Source: CAZEQK01 sp964514395
GTDB taxonomy: Bacteria; Bacillota; Bacilli; Tepidibacillales; Tepidibacillaceae
Length of the DNA: 7,999 bases
Assembly: GCA_964514395.1 (NCBI GenBank)
Contig: CAZEQK010000075.1
Location: 1 to 7,999 of the forward strand
Reading direction: 5' to 3'
Shown: piece after piece, positions 6,981 through 7,999 of the stretch
How the letters are laid out: every line of letters begins with the position of its first letter
Position numbering within the stretch: position 1 is the stretch's first letter
The notes under the pieces: model-generated
What the model was told of the DNA's origin: nothing
The model's input: only the letters and a program-made list of their open reading frames with translations
The model's database searches: none
Translations under genes and position numbers: made by a program

Positions 6981-7021
6981 GATAAAAAAAGTCCAAAGTA
7001 AACCAAATAACGACTAATTGA

Positions 7022-7210
7022 TCAGTCATTATTTTTTTTTATTTGCTTATTTATAAAATCAGTTGTTTTATCTACTGTGTTCATAGCAGCACTCTCAGTT
7101 GCTTCAACTGCATTTTCAACTGTATCAAATACTGCATCAGCCCCATCTTTAAATGTTTTTGCTATACGCGTTACACGACTTTGGGCTTTATTCCTTCTTT
7201 TGTCCATCAT
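7022..7210 (-). CDS. Small charged helical protein with 11-residue periodicity, function unknown
   Basis: This 62-residue protein was not recognised. It is soluble, with no signal peptide or membrane segment. The N-terminus is basic (residues 4-18 carry seven Lys/Arg), the middle is rich in Ala, Thr, Val, Asp and Glu, and the tail is Lys/Asn-rich. Residues 25-35, 36-46 and 47-57 align as three 11-residue units: each begins with Asp or Glu and ends with Val or Ile, and position 7 is Val, Ala or Ile. Such spacing suggests an amphipathic helix like those of LEA-type or lipid-surface-binding proteins; this is inference. Translation is well supported by AAGGAGGTG (7214-7222, minus strand) just before tandem ATG codons, and the gene ends in UGA. 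No clear promoter was seen upstream. It faces the DoxX remnant and is divergent from the LysE remnant. It is intact while both neighbours are broken. Confidence 0.7.
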   Translation of the reverse strand: MMDKRRNKAQSRVTRIAKTFKDGADAVFDTVENAVEATESAAMNTVDKTTDFINKQIKKNND

Positions 7211-7349
7211 TTACACCTCCTTAGTCTTATCCTTTATAGGATGTGAAAAAAATGTAAGAATATACCTTCGAATTTTTTAAAAAAAATAATGGTCCAAGAG
7301 AGATTATTCTAGATTCGGTTTGTTGCTAAATTGTCAAGTAGATTACTAT

Positions 7350-7364
7350 TGATAATCATTAGAT
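7350..7364. promoter_or_regulatory. Possible Fur-family operator upstream of the LysE-type gene
   Basis: TGATAATCATTAGAT matches 11 of the 14 fixed bases of the Fur-family 7-1-7 site TGATAATnATTATCA; the left half is perfect and the right half is degenerate. It lies about 43 bp before the LysE-type start codon, in the 184-bp divergent gap shared with the small minus-strand gene. In such AT-rich DNA the match may be chance. Confidence 0.2.
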
Positions 7365-7406
7365 TAAATAACATTATTAGTTAGTCTATGGATGGAGGTA
7401 TTAATA

Positions 7407-7999
7407 ATGGGACTTATTTCTTCTATATTTTACAGCATTCGTGATTGGATTTTCAGGTGCAATGATGCCAGGACCGTTATTAACAGCTACTATAAATGAA
7501 AGCTATTACAAAGGGAAATTAGCTGCTCCTAGACTAATTATAGGGTACGCACTTTTGGAATTAGTTCTAGTAATAGGGTTAGTATTAGGTTTAGGAGTTT
7601 TTCTTGTACTACCATCCGTAAAAACTAGTATGGCATTAATTGGCGGGACTTTTCTATTATGGATGGGTTGGGGGATAATGAGTAACTCGAAGACTAGCGA
7701 ATTGAATCTTGACTCTAGAGGAAAAATAACAAACAAGCAATTTCCTACTGAATTGATAGGTGTACTAACAAGTATATCGAATCCATATTGGATATTTTGG
7801 TGGGCGACAATCTGTCTTAGTTACCTTACAGTAGCTTTACAAAAAGGAGTGGTTGGATTAGCTGCTTTTTTATCAGCTCTGATTTTATTTGGTACTCTCT
7901 GGTTGGCTTTGGGGTATCTTCTACTCTTATTTTTAAGTGGTATTATTGTTCCTCGTCATTTATTTTTATTATTCTGGAATTGTTTTATTTAGTAAATAA
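7407..7999 (+). pseudogene. Frameshifted LysE/RhtB-family exporter gene
   Basis: GGAGG (7394-7398) and the ATG at 7407 give the original start. Frame 7407 encodes MGLISSIF, then the family sequence jumps to another frame at about 7413-7430, where FTAFVIGFSGAMMPGPL (from 7429) is the typical LysE N-terminus. One extra base in the TTCTTCT stretch would explain this. The long middle frame (from 7429) contains the PGP motif and TSISNPYWIFWW, the conserved central helix of this amino-acid and metabolite exporter family. After VVGLAAF (ending at 7869) the match moves to a third frame as FISSDFIWYSLVGFGVSS (from 7869), and residues that normally include a Gly-His pair are missing. A further shift near 7940-7955 would restore a family-like end stopping at TAA 7997-7999. 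The uninterrupted frame 7441-7992 therefore has wrong ends and is not the native protein. It is probably a pseudogene; the last shift is less certain than the first two. Confidence 0.75.

Noticed and set aside
7043..7280. Plus-strand open frames overlapping the small minus-strand gene
   Set aside because: They have no ribosome binding sites and odd compositions, and they are the complementary shadow of the supported minus-strand gene.
7441..7992. Intact LysE-family protein starting at GTG 7441
   Set aside because: The family N-terminus continues upstream in the same frame to about 7429, and the start codon with a ribosome binding site (7407) is in another frame. The C-terminal end also departs from the family after about 7869.

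Overview
The window is low in G+C (by eye about one third) and reads as a chromosomal stretch from a Gram-positive Bacillota organism, most likely Bacillaceae-like. Reasons are the strong AGGAGG-type ribosome binding sites, the A-tract/stem/T-tract terminators, and a gene set typical of Bacillales (UgtP/YkoN-type glycosyltransferase, GtaB-type GalU, YkoP-like domain, DoxX, LysE-family transporter). The genus cannot be named from this sequence alone. UGA is used as a normal stop codon (7022-7024, minus strand), so the standard bacterial code applies.

Layout. Bases 1-596 are an AT-rich leader without a gene; they hold a 10-bp inverted repeat and a few weak regulatory candidates. Bases 597-1754 encode a secreted, compact sedolisin-type (S53) peptidase with its own terminator. 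After about 230 bp of non-coding DNA comes a co-directional four-gene cluster (2059-6185): a UgtP/MGDG-synthase-type glycosyltransferase, a VTT/DedA-like membrane protein, a membrane-anchored NodB polysaccharide deacetylase with an extra YkoP-like C-terminal domain, and UTP-glucose-1-phosphate uridylyltransferase (GalU/GtaB). It closes with a perfect 19-bp hairpin. Gaps of 30, 16 and 73 bp suggest one operon. GalU would make UDP-glucose, the glycosyltransferase would transfer sugar to a membrane lipid, the VTT protein could move lipids across the membrane, and the deacetylase would act on glycans outside. This is a plausible envelope glycolipid/glycopolymer module; the joint role is inference.

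The right end is eroded. A DoxX-family gene (6465-6900) carries a premature UGA, a frameshift and an apparent in-frame internal deletion. A LysE/RhtB-family transporter gene (7407-7999) carries a frameshift near its start and at least one more near its end. Between them, on the minus strand, lies an intact 62-codon gene with an excellent ribosome binding site, encoding a small soluble protein with an 11-residue periodicity. A long perfect hairpin at 6935-6977 separates it from the DoxX remnant.

No tRNA, rRNA, CRISPR array, insertion sequence or recognisable riboswitch was seen. The most interesting parts are the glycolipid operon with its two-domain deacetylase, the prodomain-poor sedolisin, and the small repeat protein among decaying neighbours.
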